Below are positions 22,601 through 32,316 of a stretch of DNA of 64,000 nucleotides, in pieces. This DNA is from Cafeteria roenbergensis. Its lineage: Eukaryota > Sar > Bigyra > Bicosoecida > Cafeteriaceae. Each line of letters starts with the position of its first letter. Positions within the stretch are counted from its first letter, which is position 1. The stretch spans positions 1-64,000 of the forward strand of contig VLTN01000092.1 of NCBI GenBank assembly GCA_008330645.1, written 5' to 3'. The position numbers were made by a program, and so were the translations under genes. A model generated the notes under the pieces. The model did no database searches and was not told the DNA's origin. It saw nothing but the letters and a program-made list of their open reading frames with translations.

Positions 22601-25317
22601 GCCGCATCGCTGATCGGCCCGCCGGCAGAGCTGTTGCGCAGCGCCACAGTCAGGGCCTCGGCCACAAGGCTCGTGGCGAAGTCGGACGCCGCCTCCACCC
22701 GCGCTCCTGCCGCCAGCACGTCGGGAGAGGGAGACCACCACTCCGAGGATACGTCCGCCGAGGCGGCGAGGCCTGCGCTCCACTCCCCCGCCTCGAGGGC
22801 GGGCGAGAACGGGGATCCGATGAGGCCGAGGTCGATCGTCGCGCCGAGCGACGCGACGGCGCTCACCCCGCCGGCGGAGGCCTCGGCGGGCAGCAGGGCG
22901 AAGGCGGCGCTGGGGTCGGCCTTGCTCCCCGCGGTCACGAGAGCGGTTTCGCGAGGGTACACGCCTCCCGCCACCTCCACGACCCAGGAGGGGGGCGCGA
23001 GGTGCCGCCTGACATCGACGCGGGCTCCCGAGAAGCCGGAGGGGCCCACGCCTGCCCAGACCCCGGCCCGCGCAGTCGCGGCGTCGCGGAGGCTGGTGGC
23101 GCCGGCGGGGGCTGTGGCCGCCGCGGGGGCGACCGAGCCCGCAGCCGAGGGCGCAGCCTGGAACCCGCCCAGCGACCTGGCCGCGGCAGCGTGCTCGCCG
23201 GCCCCCTCCGCCCACTCCCAATCCCACGCGCGCGAGCGCGCGGCGCTCGCTGGCCTGCCTTGCGACGGCACCCCGGCGCGGGCCGCGTCCGGGGCGAGCG
23301 CGGACGCGTGGTGCAGAGACGCCTGCGCGTGCGAGCGGGGCTGCGAGCACACCGGAACGGCTTCGACGGCGAAAACGGGAACTGGCCACGTCGCCGTCAG
23401 CGCGACGGGCTGCAGCGTGAGAGGAAGCGTCGACGTTCCCGTCTGCACCGGCCCCCCCGCCGACTGCTCCGCAGCGGAGCCGCTTTCCGCCGCCTCCGCA
23501 CCGATCACAGACGAGGTGGCGTCCGTTGCGCCAGCACCCTCGTCCACCACGTCGAGGCATGTCCCCGCCATGGCCTCGGCTGCCGGCACCCCGTGCGCCA
23601 CCAGCCCGGCGCGCAGCCGAACGGACAACGCCCGCGAGTCCAGCACCAGCGTCAGCGCGCCGACGACATGCCCTGCCGACGTCGGCCCGGCAGGCAGCGC
23701 CGCAGCGGACCCCGGAGCCACCTCCGCCTCTGCCGCCGAGGCGACCACGGGCACGGTTACGGCGATGAGGCCCTTGGCCGCAGAGCCCGCTGCGATCGAC
23801 CAAGCGCTGGCTCCCTCCGTCCACACGGCCAGGGCATCCCCGACTGCGCTGCCCGGGGCCAGGTCCGGCAGAGCCTGGGCTTGGAAAGCAGTCCGGGTGG
23901 TGTGGCCCCAGGTGGCGGAGGCGCCGCTGCCGAGGCCGCGACCTAGCGCCGCGAGGGCCGCAGCTTGGCCTGCCGCCTCGCCGCGGCCGCCGCTGTCGCC
24001 GGCCGCGGCGACTGCAGCGAGGAGCGCTGCCGACACCGCTGCCTGCTGGCCCCGCTCCGCTGCCGCCAGGGTGCTTGCGCGGCTCGCGGGGTGCACCCCC
24101 GGGCCCGCGGGCGGCGAAGTCGCGTTGGGAGGAGGCGCAGCAGCGGCCTCGTCCAGTTCGCGCAGCAGCGCGCGCCTAGCGTCAGCGGGGGGCCCCGCGT
24201 CCGCCGCGGCGGTGGGGGCGGACCCAGCCCCGGGCTGCGGCGCCGCCGCGCCCCACGCGGGGCTCGTCACCACCGCGGCGGCGGCAGCGTCCGCCAACTG
24301 TAGCACGGCGCGGCCGCCGCCTGCCGACTGCGGCGCCCAGGCCGTAACCAGCAGGCCCGAGGCGGCGTCTGCGGACGACCCCGGCTTCCGTTGCTGCGGC
24401 CACGCTGGCTGCGGCTGCGCGGTGCGGGCCACGGACAGGGCCGCCCAGTGCCGCGGGTCCGAGGCGTCACCGCTGCCCGTCGCGACAGTGGTGAACGACA
24501 GTTCGGCGGCGACCAAGGCCCCACTCTCAAGGGTGCCCGTGGCGCCTGCGATTGACAGTTGCCGCAGGAGCCACGCTCGGGACGCGCTTGCGTTGGCGCC
24601 CGCCCCAGTCGCCGCAATGCTGCGCAATGCCTCGGCAGCGGTCGGAGCATTGCCCAGTGCAGCCCGCACTAGCTCGCCGATGCTTGCCCCGGTTGGAGTG
24701 CCGGGGCGCGCAAACTCCGAAGTCCCGACGCCGTCAGCCGCAAACGCCGCCGCCCACCACGCCCGACCAGCAGCCGGCCTGGCAGCGCGACGAACCATTG
24801 CGGCCGCAAAGCGAGAGAGGGGCGCCGCTGCCTCGTCCTCGGCGGCTCGGCCCAAGGCGCCCAGGCCAGCTGAAGCAAGGTTTCCGGGGCAGCGCACAAT
24901 TCCGCTCAAGAGCACTCCGCTGTCGGTCCCGTTGTGGCCAGCGCAGTGCTGGAACACGCTTCTCAGCCAGCGCATGGCCGACACATTGGAGGGTTGGCCG
25001 GGCGGGCTGGCGGGCGCGGAGGCGCCGAAGTCCGGCGCGGCTGCGGGGGCGCCTGACAGCGCAATCGCCGCCCAGCGAGCCAAAGTTAATCCGTCCGACG
25101 CCGCCTCGGCCGCCCAGGCCCGGGTCTCGGCCGCAAGGAGCTTCGCTGATGAGTTGGTGGCCAGGATCGCTTGTTGGTGCGTCGCGGACGCCGCGGCTAC
25201 CCACCCCAGGAAGGCCGTGGCGCCCACTGCGACCAGAGTTCCAAAAACGCCCAGGGTCCCGGCCAGAGCGGCCCTCCTGCGCGCAGGGGAGCAGCAGGCC
25301 GCGCGCGGCTCTTTCAT
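13603..25317 (-). CDS. Giant receptor-like protein fused to a two-domain voltage-gated cation channel (TPC-like)
   Basis: One open frame of 3904 residues from the ATG at 25317; the frame extends further upstream only to non-ATG codons. The N-terminal half has two modules of TM, large Ala/Ser-rich extracellular domain, TM: TMs near residues 20-45, 940-960, 1095-1120 and 2316-2340, with ectodomains of about 890 and 1190 residues. A proline-rich, disordered cytosolic stretch follows (about 2340-2900). The C-terminal 1000 residues form two six-TM domains. Pore I contains FVTTGENWNTI (near 3345) and pore II contains LLVGEGWHDIM (near 3840), each with a Glu as in calcium channels. Arg-containing S4-like helices (LRPVLLLTRVPALR; RVGLVLPVLRL) precede them. 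An EF-hand-like loop (LDDDASSELERSEY) lies between the domains, as in plant TPC1. It is likely a cation channel gated by voltage, Ca2+ or an extracellular signal. Unrecognised introns could alter the N-terminal part. Confidence 0.72.
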   Translation of the reverse strand: MKEPRAACCSPARRRAALAGTLGVFGTLVAVGATAFLGWVAAASATHQQAILATNSSAKLLAAETRAWAAEAASDGLTLARWAAIALSGAPAAAPDFGASAPASPPGQPSNVSAMRWLRSVFQHCAGHNGTDSGVLLSGIVRCPGNLASAGLGALGRAAEDEAAAPLSRFAAAMVRRAARPAAGRAWWAAAFAADGVGTSEFARPGTPTGASIGELVRAALGNAPTAAEALRSIAATGAGANASASRAWLLRQLSIAGATGTLESGALVAAELSFTTVATGSGDASDPRHWAALSVARTAQPQPAWPQQRKPGSSADAASGLLVTAWAPQSAGGGRAVLQLADAAAAAVVTSPAWGAAAPQPGAGSAPTAAADAGPPADARRALLRELDEAAAAPPPNATSPPAGPGVHPASRASTLAAAERGQQAAVSAALLAAVAAAGDSGGRGEAAGQAAALAALGRGLGSGASATWGHTTRTAFQAQALPDLAPGSAVGDALAVWTEGASAWSIAAGSAAKGLIAVTVPVVASAAEAEVAPGSAAALPAGPTSAGHVVGALTLVLDSRALSVRLRAGLVAHGVPAAEAMAGTCLDVVDEGAGATDATSSVIGAEAAESGSAAEQSAGGPVQTGTSTLPLTLQPVALTATWPVPVFAVEAVPVCSQPRSHAQASLHHASALAPDAARAGVPSQGRPASAARSRAWDWEWAEGAGEHAAAARSLGGFQAAPSAAGSVAPAAATAPAGATSLRDAATARAGVWAGVGPSGFSGARVDVRRHLAPPSWVVEVAGGVYPRETALVTAGSKADPSAAFALLPAEASAGGVSAVASLGATIDLGLIGSPFSPALEAGEWSAGLAASADVSSEWWSPSPDVLAAGARVEAASDFATSLVAEALTVALRNSSAGGPISDAAAWAAADEAASALSPLPRAWTVIVALPRASLARTTLLPAAVSVVIGVCAATLVLLLSICEGMRGEAAEEEVRRAAGELVALGVGTEEEVRRAAGGLALASAEGGSGGAALQDKSGAGAGGDGAGAGAGAGRGAGSSLVAIQAALTGGFAGSFGRPRPRLASSSGSRKAGKKQGKKDAGGGAGGGGGAIRAATLASVMLTALSVAVVGLAWTGAMTGIGEATEAVSRHAVAGIATSHVTHAAAGRAQLAAASAEGVGLVVGRPAVLSTAQGALLPAAGAQGADRTEAAAAAKSATRWCVVAAAAPVSAASAVGAWEGSGSLCSSCQTQLLVPLALPVWSNASAAPSSRVSTRISVSAGRALSQALALQGLPGSAAARALAMRLAARSALPSATLPSELSELAGVQRRIGAELLQQLAAAPALRQSGDWHAILGAGGGLLGGADVMCRVDSLGQASAGSGEVVVGSAAVDASALLVLSAAAEATALDGGGSSSAAGAGASAAHGRAVAGALLAGTQGTPSLAALADPAAGAAAELGALPAATSGVAVAWFADGTLVPSAAQPGSALAASDGAALAGWHLVPDAGPAAWAASTVQAGGGGSGSAGGLAAGLVAVESSSALSNAPPPLAWTLAATSAMAAAARSRDDAAAAAAAAPLAGSASEGQARLSAAMLGQQTLSSVSWAPTSLTVTLAEPVRAAVATSSVWAVALRAAALPPRGAGTLPTSPSRVDTLVADSPAAKLAASAAALTQQSQVQALSAGARPAAASLHALVGWAAGSAGRLSCTRNASLGAAAAFDGPCSAAGASDAYEAWAEARQQGGAPGGAVPPARVPVLAGVSLPASELSDTLKDAWSDAVSLAPQLLLARLAVSDSPARGRATLAALGPSDGAASAVLNRLRVAVLGAEAALLNYFPSSVSTLIAGGATFEDSANLGEGRALADVGAGLSAAAGDALTVSAAIQRTAAALGPGASASAAADALGGDASLTDAAVAAAVAAGVSVTIPVTGAVSAPAAAAVALGSSAASASSALSLVSTGSIALLPPRLLASSHGRPSAYDPDSAAAIRATAGGADDALFAIDAAAAPADATPVGVWEGQAPSLAAAAAANAPAQLVTRSTLADLLLGDAAPGVPSLLASLVAPLAPPQALEAFLLAAILPTEPHSTSASARARAVLAGDSGLALGFRSSPDLRPGLSGDRSAVSLTMLPGAAAPPPLRASMDGAVLSSSLRRSRSGAPAVAGAASLLSQRWPLVVAAELAAAQSLTSAAQADGPFSACSGVTGRVALALPLLHSGSLADLAAAAAPGTGQCARSAALAALGPSLARVGVAAAGPVPFPGPETATSPASSSSGGSAATPPLTVSTSVPRGGEGRVSTPGADLLLSATGAGRLGNGLDAVVSSGVRLQPLRTTLNDWLSAAFVVTCGAALIGGFAVSACVTAVRRNVDVAKEATAMAGSASSAAIVSVAVNPLSGAGPSKAGAASGGGAGSSSETGARSQDKVSAPVGSVGDDSKRAAGADPAPRGAVSAAAAFAAASKRKPGVGGATTGESASLIGAPPASPALSDSGSSCPPSPWSLSGDDSSCAASVPRSALGPAATSSPPPPPPPPPPAQASAATASSAASAGLAAAAPKPPASAAQTGASVPPPPPPAPAQPPTGSLSGRVDQPAPGAPPSQPPPPPPPPPPAAATAPSAPSTTAPPAPASPAGAVPPASPAALPGQHSRREPIAMAGARSPAASQPRPGHGPASALPRRPPVSRAAASLRSLTAPAGDDTTAAAAAAAAASAALASSSRVRRRTGSTGARVRDIPAMRSPRGTGHKEKVSVDDVAADLEELRATIHPFVRRLVDSAAGIDAAAAREEAEEQAAAAAAAAAAAAAAPGSKAGGWGISLGGGGAGLQAPPRPGQAVTMKSNPMQASVEREARAAQAGASGAAGDDGAAPEAGGSASSPAAPAARRRSPPLRGCGCSRWLIRARARRQVRAAGKMAARLAARPAAADDDSEPPLDVFVRAHRYVAMYTTGRYALEDVEHEGAGRACGGIAHAVVEADWYRAVVFGASAALILLTVWEGGAAAAAVSGSTGGFSTSAVAVATSSAEATRSGAEAASLLALPHAAWAASVAAAASAVAASLGWLVQVQDEEVWRTAATAGDAVPAALLALRNRLLLVEGVLVVVLLFDALVLAIGKGLRKPLLDLESGTARQKAAEAKADAEAERRAGGSSAFDSFDSEDALAPTPSTLPATPLPRTEGPASAGSSKALLAGAGAAAPDEDTVDKAFVRGSIRWLWFGRVFLLLLVAADVAVRTRVLYTTGRMALLLPVSAVLRPVLLLTRVPALRAALVAFGRAVLHARRVIALWFSFLLVVASISLALFGGDLASATSSASAAAAAASGSAGATQSSSASAASSSSSSSAASFDSIGDDGGSAGSLQIGRGYASFVPAFLTTFIFVTTGENWNTIHERYAREGSVPAASSAWLDAVQRPYFVLVSFLGLFVLSALLIASFQNQYTELSERRKRKLLWRRRVALVIAFVVLDDDASSELERSEYASFFTALGVRESHWGSLPASIGVAEFVRFCELLKNRMQFRLADGEYGHERTVVQSAARTARGCMRSCHGTSCGKCLASMSQRLQATRAWLRAFFNNEKQVSFDVVARVTVVVHVWLVTLYGTTWTAAVDAALTAMLLTFAAEVLLRLLAVGWSTFFSGPRTVRLASVGAALTAAAKLGAKVRLRRSKAEAESRAKSGAQKPEMTARERAAARAKEVLDRRRAGGDKSPPPSEDSAPSKPNRSSTGGRPASSNARPASGTRFQTAANRCDFLVLLASVALAVAGRAGLGTSAPAAGTDASAAVALALSSADRLTRVGLVLPVLRLFSVVHSTRQLVFGLLVRLPAYAPLLVAMVTALFLYAVVGCWLFGGLLTALPQDVYSSQRANFNSMDSALTTLAQLLVGEGWHDIMFGAFDALASLWPAAYFLSFIALNTLLFSSIFVGIVCDTFEAIQRRSAEQGKSP

Positions 25318-26164
25318 GTCCACAGCAGAGTCCCTGGGGCGAGACACCGGCGGAGCACCGAGCTCGGCGTCCGCAGGTGCGGCCCGCTGGCCGGGCAAGA
25401 GGTCGGCCGCGGCAGAGGTCTAGCCAGACAGGACGCGCACGCGGCGTGCGTTTGACAGCCGCCGGGATTCGGCGAAGCTCTCGTGCAGCCTCCATGCCGC
25501 CCCGCCCTGGGGCTGCACGGCTGCTCAATCCACAGCAACGCTTGACCGGCCTGACCACGGAGCGGGGTTTTGCAGAGGGGCAGAAGAAGCTCGGAGCCAG
25601 CTACCGGCTGTTTCCGGGGCAGGATCGGGCCAACGCTGGCCGGCAGCTTCGCCGCGCGTCGAAGCCCAGCCGTCTGCGTACAGCCGGCCAGAATCGCCAC
25701 CGCAGCGAGCTTCGCCAGACCTTCGTGAGGTTCGGCGGGTGTGTTCGGTCCCCGAATCAATCTGGTTGGCGATCATGACCTGGAACACACTCTGGGGAAA
25801 ACGCGCTCGTGTGACTTCGATTCGGCCCGGCAACGGAGCAAAACGAGGGACTACACGGCAGAAGCACGCAAAAAAGACACGAAAATAATTTCTCTAATAG
25901 GAGGAGGCCGCGCCGCTCGCGTCGCTCGGCGACATTAGTTGCTGGCCCCAGCGCTGGCCCAAAACGCTTCCCGAGCAACGCGGCTCGGCGGTTGACGGAA
26001 GGCGCGAGTCCAAGCGCAGCGCTGCCCGCATGGAGCGCCGGAGAAGCTAGGAGGGCCGGGAACGGAGAGCTCGCAAATGGATCCGGCGACGGGTGTGGTT
26101 CCGGTGCCCCCAAGGCGCCTGGGCGGACGACACTGGCCAGGAGCTTGCGAGATCACGTGCGTGC
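25318..26164. other. Intergenic, upstream of the channel gene
   Basis: About 850 bp between the channel start and the stop of the secreted-protein gene, both on the minus strand. An AT-richer patch lies near 25870-25935. No gene is supported. Confidence 0.45.
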
Positions 26165-27169
26165 TCAGACAAAAGTTGGCGCCCGCGCGCCCAATGCCTC
26201 TCCTGGGCCGAACGTCAGGCCTTCTCCCAGCTCAGGCAGGGCGCCATCTCTCGACGTCCCAAAGGTGGCCAAGACCGTGACGTTGGGGGGCTGCAGAACC
26301 TGCGCGGCGCTGGTTTGGAAGGAAGCGAAGAAGTCGGGCATCAACCGCAACAGCTCGGGGCGGCTTCGAAGGACCCACTCGTCCTCGTTCAGCGGGCCCA
26401 GCCTGTCCTGAAGGTCCCAAACCGTGGTGGTGAACCAGTAGGCGAACTCCTTGGCCATTCCGCGCCGGCGCTCGGCCTCAGCCTCGGCCGAGAGGCCGGC
26501 GCAGTGCTCGACGTTGTACCAACCTTGCCGAATTGCCGTCTCGGTTGCAAGGGCAAGCGGCGTGTTGCCAGACGTTCCCCACACGCGCGGGAAGACGCTC
26601 TTGAGGCCCACCTCTGTGAGCGCGTGCAACAGGTGTTCCACAACCTCCAGAGCCTGGCCGGGCACGCCTTCCATGAGGCCGTCGCAGACGGTGTGGTCTT
26701 GCGCCACGGAGCTCCACGAATCCTCCAGGTGGTGCGGCACGGCCTCCCAGTACCCGCTCACGATGGGCACGACGGCCTTGTGCCGGAACATGGCCCGGAT
26801 CACTGCCTCCTGTCGCTCCGGGTCCGAGGCCAGGAATTGCGGCAACATGGACTCCAGCGTGTCCGCAACGCGCTCCAAAAACCCGTCCGACACCTCGGCC
26901 TCCGCGAGCAGCGTCACGCCCCGCGTGACGACCACGCGGTCGAAGCCAGGGTACTCGTCAGTCTCAAAGGGCCCCTCGCGCTGGTACAGGTCCGCGGGAA
27001 CCACCCCGGAAGCTGTGGCCAGAGCGCAGCCCGCCAAAGATGGGTCTTCGCACCCCGCGGTGCTGTCGACGATGCTGAAGGGGTTTGGGCCGAGGATCGA
27101 CGCCGCAGCACCGCACGACAGCGCCGCACCGAGCGCAGCGGCCAGGATCGCAGATGCGAGGTGGCCCAT
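26165..27169 (-). CDS. Secreted protein of unknown function, possible degenerate metallopeptidase fold
   Basis: The frame encodes 334 residues from an ATG in a good context (CCGCCATGG). It starts with a signal peptide (LASAILAAALGAALSCGAAA). The body contains FDRVVVTRGVTLLAEAEVSD, a helix with VVEHLLHALTEVGLKSVFP, and KEFAYWFTTTVWDLQ followed by DEWVLRSRPELLRLMPDFF. This order of segments recalls, from memory, a family of uncharacterised secreted proteins in marine eukaryotes and bacteria with a conserved E..LH..T..G helix and an E(Y/F)xYW motif. A metal-binding helix is possible but not shown. The longer frame upstream of this ATG is rejected because it would bury the signal peptide. Confidence 0.6.
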   Translation of the reverse strand: MGHLASAILAAALGAALSCGAAASILGPNPFSIVDSTAGCEDPSLAGCALATASGVVPADLYQREGPFETDEYPGFDRVVVTRGVTLLAEAEVSDGFLERVADTLESMLPQFLASDPERQEAVIRAMFRHKAVVPIVSGYWEAVPHHLEDSWSSVAQDHTVCDGLMEGVPGQALEVVEHLLHALTEVGLKSVFPRVWGTSGNTPLALATETAIRQGWYNVEHCAGLSAEAEAERRRGMAKEFAYWFTTTVWDLQDRLGPLNEDEWVLRSRPELLRLMPDFFASFQTSAAQVLQPPNVTVLATFGTSRDGALPELGEGLTFGPGEALGARAPTFV

Positions 27170-27635
27170 GGCGGTGGTGAGTCCTCGCGGGGCGGACCAG
27201 GAAGGTGACAGAGGGGCAGTGGACTGCTGGGACGCCCCGACTGGTGGTGGAACCTGGGCACCTCGGTCAGTCAGCAAGCCTGGTCGGTCGGACCCGGCCC
27301 GTCGAAAAACAGCGACGCTGGCAGTGAGCCAGGCGGCTGCGCAGGGAGAGAAGGCGCGCAGGGGCTGCAAGGCTGTGTCCCTGGCCGCCAAGGTGCGAGC
27401 CTGCACTTTCCTGCGGCGCCGGTGCAAGTTGTTTCCGCGCAGGTCAAACATCGAGCTTGAAGCTTTGCTGACTTGGCCGATCGGCTCAAGTTGAACGCGC
27501 GTTTTTTCTCTTCTTCTTCTTCCGCACCACCGACTAGTCGCGAGCAACCGGTGCACGCACGCAAGGACACTGGTCGTCGTTGTGCTTGTGACGCTGCCGG
27601 TTCGACCGCAGCGCCTGCTTTCTCGCGGCCAGCCC
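27170..27635. other. Intergenic
   Basis: 466 bp between the start of the secreted-protein gene and the stop of the upstream p25/PH gene on the same strand. I see no gene. Confidence 0.45.
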
Positions 27636-30600
27636 CTACAACTCCGTTAGCACAAGCCGCAAAGCTGCGGCCCACCTGTTGCACTGCTCGGGCGACGCCG
27701 CGAGCAAGTCTAGGGTGCGCCCGCCCCCGACAACAGACAGGCACGCGGCCGTTTGCGTCCCAACGCGGTCGAGCTGTCGCGAGAACACGGCAGTGGAAGC
27801 TCCCTGCACCACGCGAGAGCTGCTGCTCAAGTCGATGAATCCGGGCGTCGCCGCCAGGTCTCCAAGCTTGGCGCTGCGCCACCGTAGACGAGCCCCATCC
27901 AGCCACACGAAGCGCCGGTGCGGCCTTCCGCGCCTCCCGAACTTGAGCAGCACAGCTCCCCGGCACAGCAGCTCGCTGGCCGCAGCCAGCGCCGCCGCGC
28001 GCCGCGAAGGCGACATCGGCCCTCCTCCCTCTGCCCCTGGCGCCGCTGGCACGCCTTGGGAGGGGTTGCCGTCTGATCCACTTGTCGCCACACGCAAGGC
28101 AGGCGCCTTTGGGGGCGAGCGCTGCCAAAGCGCCTGCCTGAGCCGAAACCCAGGTGACGAGTGGCGCTCGGGCAGCGGAGCGGCTTGGGCGCCCCTGCCA
28201 GGCGACGGGCTTGTGCCCGCCAGAGACCGCTCGGCGGGAGCCACTCCAGCATGCTGGGGTGCTGCCATGCCTGGCGGCGGCGGCCCTGCCGCGTCGATGA
28301 GCTCGGCGGCGGTGCTGAGCGCGCCTGCTTCCTGTCGGCCGGGCCGCTCTGCGGGGAGTTCCGCGGGCTGCTCCGGCCCTGGCGCCTCGCCACGCGGCGA
28401 GGACTCGCCGCCTTGGCCGCCGAAGAAGGGAGCGCGCGGCGTTGCGGCGCCGTCGTCCGCGGCGTCCGAGCAAGGCGAGCGGCCCCCTCGAGCTCGCTGG
28501 GTCAGCCGCAGCTCAAGGCCCGGCGGGGCCAGGCCGCTGGCCGGCGACGAACCGGCTCGCGCCCCGCCGTCCGGCCCTCGGGCGGCGCTTCCCGTCCCGC
28601 CGCCCTCGACGCCGGATCCGTCCGGCTCGCGGCGAGTGGCCGATGCCGCGCTCGTAGGTGAGGCGCCGGCTTCGAAGCCGCTGCCAAGGGGGCGCGGCGC
28701 CAGCCTTCTCGACGCCGAAGCGCCGACGCTGCGCCCAGGCGAATCCGCCACCAGACCTCCGCCAGAGCCGCCTGGCCATCGCCGCGGCTGCCTCGCCTCG
28801 CTCGAAACAGCAGCGCCAGCGGTCACGGCAGCGGCGTCATCGCCACCACCGGCAGCCCACCCGCGCGCATAGCCCCGCACGCGCCCGCCCTCCGGAAGCG
28901 CTGCACCCCCCGACGTCGAGTCGGAGCCTCCCGACACTGCGCGGCTTCTCGCGGCGCCGCCTGCTTCGGCCAGGTCCGCGGGCTCGCCCGCCATGTGTTC
29001 CGGCACCCGGCCCGCCGCCGCGCGCGACCCGCCCGGTACGTCGTCCCGGCCAGGGAGCAGCCCGCGCCGCGCCAGTTCTGCAATGGCTGCCGTCACGCTG
29101 TCCATGCCAGCGACCCGCCGGCTCGCGCTCGAGCCAGCTGTCGCCACAGGGCGCGCTGCCGCCACAGGGCGCGCTGCCGCCGCCGCGGGGCCCGCTGCCA
29201 TGCCCAGGCCCCTGCAGAGCTGGCGCAGACATCTCTCGACCGCAACCAGGCCTGCGACCGGGTCCTTGGCAGCGCCAGCGTGGGAGCCCGAGGCAGACAA
29301 CTCTGCCCCGAAAGCGGCACGACCGCGCAGCCCTTGCAGGCTCACCTCGCCCCCGCACATGGCGCCCGCGCTGGACGCCACGGCCACGGCGGCCGCCTGG
29401 GCGCGGACAAGGTCTGCAGCGCTCTCTGCCGCTGCGAGCACCGCCTCCTCGACGCTGAGGCCGGGACGGGTCGCGAGAGCGCACCGCGCGACGAAGGTGG
29501 CCACCTGCCAGCCGCGGAGCACGCCCCTGTCCGCGGGCGACGGCAGCGGCGCGGCGGTCTCCGAGTGCCTCCTGCAGGGCGGCTCTGCCACGCGATCGAC
29601 CAGCGCAGAGGCGGCGAAGAGCGACGCGAGGGCGCGAGGTGAGAGCCGCTCAGCAGTGCCGTGGGCTGGGTTGCCTTCGGGGTGGTCGGAGCCGGGGCCG
29701 CGCGGTGACGGCGGCGCGAGCAGGCCAAGTGCCCGCGCCAGCGCCAGCGCCTCCGGCCAGGTGACGGCCAGCACAGGGGCTGGCGGCGCGGGCCGAGCGG
29801 CGGCCGCTGGCCGTCCGCGCAGGGCCCCGCTCCCGCCGGCCGGGGCCCATGCGGAGGCCCTGCCGCCCTCGGACCCTGCCTGAGCGGAGGCGGCGGCCGG
29901 CCTGGTCCCCGCTGCCCCCCCGTGGAGGCGGCCTAACCCGTCGCTGTCGTCGTTGTCGCTGCTGCTGAGGGCGAAGCTGTCCCATGCCGAGCCTGCGGCC
30001 AGCGGCACACCGTCCGCGCTGCGCGCACCGTGCCCCCGAGCTGCTGCGCTCCGCACCGAGCGCTGGTCGGCGGCTGAGGCGGCTGGGCCGATCCGCCCGC
30101 TCGCCCTGGCGGCACGCAGCGCGTCGCCCAGCAGAGACGATTCGGAGGGGACCGCTGCGCCCGGTGCCCCGCCGGCCTCCGTCCCAAGCTCTGCCGCAGC
30201 CTCTGCTGCTCGGATCGCGGCGGGGCCCAGGCCAGAGTGACGCAGCCAGTCCGACGCGCCGGCCGCTCGCGCCACTGCCTTGCGGCGAACCGAGCGGCGG
30301 AGCAACCTGCCGTCCGCATGCCCCTGCCCGCCGCTCGGCAGAGCAGCGCCTCCTACCCAGGCCACCACCGCCGCGGTGGCCGGGACGAGGCGTCGGAGGG
30401 CTGCGCCCCAAGCGGCGCCGCGCAGTTGCAGCGTGGCAGCGGCCCATGCCTGCGGGTCGATGCGCACGGCGCTGCGGAGGACGTGGCCACAGACGAGGCG
30501 CCGAGCGGCGCCGTCCACGGACGCCGCGACCGCCGCAGCCGCGGAGGCAACCACTCGCCCGGGCACCACGGCGCTGGTCGACGGCAGGCGGCTGAGGTGC

Positions 30601-32278
30601 GAGGGTACGAGAGAGGGCGGCGCCCGGCGGCGGTGCCGCGCTGGGGGGGCGGGGGGCGCGGCAGCGGCGGGGGCCCACGGCTCAGAGCTCCCCAGGGGCC
30701 GGTCGTGCCGCGTGATGTGCCGCCAGGGGCTGCGGGGCAAGGCGCGCGAGCCTGCGGCCTCGGCAGTGACGCCGGCTGCAGGCGGGCGGGTTGCACCGGC
30801 AGCGCGTCGCTGGTGGTGGCGGCGGCGGCGTGCTCCTCGGCCCAGGCTGCCCCCCCCCGGCAGAGCAAGGGCACTGAAAGGGTCGGCGTCCGGGTGGAGG
30901 CCGTCATCCCAGTCTGCCACGGAGGCAATGGCTCTGCCAGCAGTCGAAGCCGGCCGCAGCAGGGCTCGGCTCGCGAGCCTGGCTAGCAGGCATAGAAAGC
31001 CTTCAAACGTGAGCGACGCGCCCCCCGACGCGCGCCGGCGCCTGGCAGCGGCGGCGAGGGAGGCTTCCGCCGCGGCGCCCGTTGCGGCCTTCAGCGCGGC
31101 GCCGGCCCAGCCCGGGGCCAGGGGGTGCGACGGGGTGCCGTCCCCGCCCGCAGACGTCGCGGCGGCAGCGACGCGAAACTCAATGGCCAGCTCTGCCGGC
31201 GTAACTTCGAAAGGGCAGAGCTCACCCGCAGGCAGTGAGGCCTGCGGCTGGTGTCGAGCGGACGCGGCTGACCGGGTCGTCGACGCCCGGCCCAGAGGCA
31301 GGGGCTGGGCCGCGGCGGGGCGAGGGGGCGGCCGGCGGCAGGGGTCGAAGCCGCTTGAGTCCGGAAGCAAGAGGCCGCAGTCGCCGAGGAGCTGCGCGGC
31401 GGCGGCAGCGGAGAGCGTGGGGCCGGCGGCCGCTGCGATGGCGCCGTCGCTCTGGGCCGACCGGTGGCTTGCGAAGGCGGTCGAGGCGGGGGGTGCGGGG
31501 GCAGGGGCGGCAGCCGCCTCCCTCCCGGCATAGTGCGCGAAGACGAGCCACAGGTCCAGCTCCCACACCGCGAGCGGCGCCGGGACGAGGCCAGCTGACT
31601 GCACCGGCGGCTCAACCGCCGACGCCGCAAGGGCCAGGGTCGCGAGCGACACTCGGCGGGGCCCGCCGGAGCCGGTGTCGGTCCCAGAGCCGGAGTCGGG
31701 GCTGGTTCCTTGCGCCTGTTGGGGCAGGTGGCTGGGGGTGCCGGCTGCCTGGGCAGCCCAGAGGGCCGCGCTCTCAGCCACGGCCCCCCTGCACCACTCC
31801 AGCGTCGGGCCGACCGCGCGACCCTCGCCCAGTGGCGCGCTCTGCTGCTGGCGGCCATGCGCTGGATCTGCTTGCTGGGCCGGCGGCCCGCCTCTGGTGT
31901 GGGCCACGTCGTCAGCCGAGCCGGCCCGGCCGTCTTCCGCACGGCTGCTTTCAGGAGCGCCGTCTCGAAGCGCCGACACGCGCCACGCAGCTGCTGCATC
32001 GGCCACCGCTGACTCGACCACCACGCCACGGGGAGCGAGGCCGAGGCCGATTGCCGCTGGCACCCCGTCAGGCCACTCCCACGCCCTGCCGCCATGCCAG
32101 CTCCTCCACCTGCTGGCCAGACCATGGGACGGCGAGAATCCCGTCCCCGACTCTGAGCGCGCCCACGCCGGACGCACCTTCACCGGTGCAGGCAACAGCG
32201 ACAGGGCGTGGAGAGACTGCGCCACCGAGGCGACTGAGGCGGCGCGATCGCTGGCCGGAGGGGCTCTCCCGCCCGCCT

Positions 32279-32316
<38 letters not shown>

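Noticed and set aside
25318-25398. N-terminal extension of the channel protein by 27 residues
   Set aside because: That start is a TTG codon; the first ATG in frame is at 25317, just before the first TM helix.
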